NCBI GenBank assembly: GCA_021292165.1
Contig: CM037877.1
Span: 112,615,289-112,679,288, forward strand
Reading direction: 5' to 3'
Origin: Shinisaurus crocodilurus
Taxonomy: Eukaryota > Chordata > Lepidosauria > Squamata > Shinisauridae
Length of the DNA: 64,000 bases
In this document: positions 62,906-64,000 of the stretch, in pieces
Numbering within the stretch: the first letter of the stretch is position 1
How the letters are laid out: each line of letters opens with the position of its first letter
The notes under the pieces: model-generated
What the model was told of the DNA's origin: nothing
The model's input: only the letters and a program-made list of their open reading frames with translations
Databases searched by the model: none
Program-made: the position numbers and the translations under genes

Positions 62906-62928
62906 ATGGCGAAGTCGCTGAGGGAAAG
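62906..62928 (+). CDS. candidate first coding exon of unidentified gene
   Basis: ATGGCGAAGTCGCTGAGGG and four more bases, then GTGAGA as a good donor. It would start a protein MAKSLRE. It lies downstream of CCAAT boxes and a GC-rich stretch. I do not recognise the protein. Downstream exons are not identified in the last 1 kb. Confidence 0.35.
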
Positions 62929-63526
62929 GTGAGAGGCAATCTTTGGAGGCCAGAACACAATTGCTTAGCCGGGTCCGGAAGTACACTTACTTGGAAGTAA
63001 GACCGCCCTGTACTCCGTGGGACTTGCTCCCACATTAAGCGTGGCCTCGGAAATTGGGGTGGGGCGAGGCGCGAAGGCTCCGAGGTGTGGCTGGACCTTG
63101 AGGCCCTTCGGGCAGAAGATGCATGGAGGCTTTAGGGACACCGCAGAGGAAGGCGAAGTATCCTACTGTTATTGTTATTTTGTTAGGGGTCTTATTCACA
63201 TAATAAACAAATTAAAATGAGCAAAAAAGTCATGGTGGCATATGTGGTTCCTAAGCAAAAGAAAGAGGCAAGTCTAAAGTTTGTACATGTCTACTCACTC
63301 ACCCCCAGTTATTTCATACCACATTTTGATAAAATTATTTTATTCGGGAGCACTTGTAAAAGGCAGGTGTATGAGCATTGGGAATCAATCTCAGTTGGGA
63401 AGTGGGGTATAAAATATATAAAGTGCTGTAAGATGACTGCAAAATAATGAAATGAATCCATGAACATGAACTTACCTCAGGATTGCCAGAATGTCATAAA
63501 AGTGCAACCTGAACATTGCCACACTT

Positions 63527-63660
63527 TATTTATTTACTTATTGATTTAAAGCATTTTTACCCTGCTCTTCAGCTGAAAAGGCTTCTAGAGCTTAAATGCA
63601 GTCAATAAAACAAGACAGTTACTGCCTGCCGGCTTACAGTCTTAAAGACATGACACAAAA
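63527..63660 (-). repeat. LINE/SINE 3' tail, reverse
   Basis: TTTATTTATTTACTTATTG, AGCATTTTTACCCTGCTC and GGCTTCTAGAGCTTAAATG. Same family as 47186-47305. A CR1-type end (CTTCCAACTCTATGATC) lies at 63807-63850. Confidence 0.55.
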
Positions 63661-64000
63661 GGAAACAGGAATGTGGAGGGAAGAGGGAAACAAAACTAGG
63701 CACCAATTCTTAAAAGTTAAACAGTAGTTCTCATAATGATCAGCTGGAATGGAAATAGTACAGGGAGAGAAGGAACCTATGAAGCTGGTCTTTCAGCGGA
63801 GCCTTTATGAGGTGGCTCCTTCCAACTCTATGATCTATGAAATCTATGAACTTGTGAAGTGTGAATAACATATACAGGTCTGCTGCTCTGAAGCTTGCCT
63901 TTGGCATGAACTCACTAGGTAGCCTTAGGCAAGGTATCCTCAGTCACCCGCATCCTTGTCCCTATTCTGTATTATGAGGATTTCATAGATCATACAGTTG

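Noticed and set aside
1..64000. CRISPR arrays, operons, phage or plasmid features
   Set aside because: Spliced metazoan genes and vertebrate repeats throughout; the tandem repeats present are microsatellites.

Overview
The window is vertebrate genomic DNA, most likely from a lizard. Two protein genes can be read exon by exon. The rest is intron and intergenic sequence packed with reptile-type repeats: CR1 ends, MIR-like and 5S/tRNA-derived SINEs, foldback and hAT MITEs, RTE-like and L1 LINEs, a Helitron, a Ty1/copia-type LTR element and a solo LTR. The species is not identifiable from sequence alone.

The main gene is IDUA (alpha-L-iduronidase, lysosomal GH39 enzyme) on the minus strand. Seven coding exons are visible, with the start near 61349 and exon 7 ending at 8128. 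Together they make 954 bases (318 codons) in one uninterrupted frame with consistent intron phases. They include the acid/base glutamate (WNEPD) and the nucleophile glutamate (YNDEADP). Exons 8 onward were not found and should lie left of the window.

Intron 2 of IDUA is about 40 kb (18821-59129). It contains SLC26A1 (sulfate/oxalate anion exchanger) on the opposite strand, with coding exons 48508-49113 and 50277-51753. The same antisense nested arrangement is known in mammals. SLC26A1 carries one apparent extra base at about 50340 that breaks the frame, although everything on either side is intact. To the right of IDUA, a CCAAT-rich GC-rich segment (about 62540-62930) looks like the promoter and first exon of an unidentified plus-strand gene.

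The repeat layer of intron 2 is the most unusual part. From left to right it holds: a 5S-rRNA/CR1 composite SINE (19435-19607); a non-autonomous Helitron (24411-24968); a decayed non-L1 LINE (27480-30480); a nearly intact RTE-type LINE (30481 to about 39870, minus) split by a hAT MITE (31976-32410) and by a copia-type LTR element (33498-38425); and a U1 snRNA/L1 chimeric retrocopy (41349-42317). To the right of SLC26A1 are a solo LTR inside a palindromic MITE (52004-52839), a hAT element with a foldback inside it (53096-53712), a second 5S/CR1 SINE and a GACTCG-rich hAT element (58319-58895).

The copia-type element has 5-bp target duplications, a primer site matching the anticodon arm of initiator tRNA-Met, and near-identical LTRs around a decayed pol. 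This suggests recent movement supported by another element. I found no bacterial, plasmid, phage or CRISPR features and no complete new gene system. The novelty lies in chimeric and nested retroelements and in the SLC26A1 frameshift.
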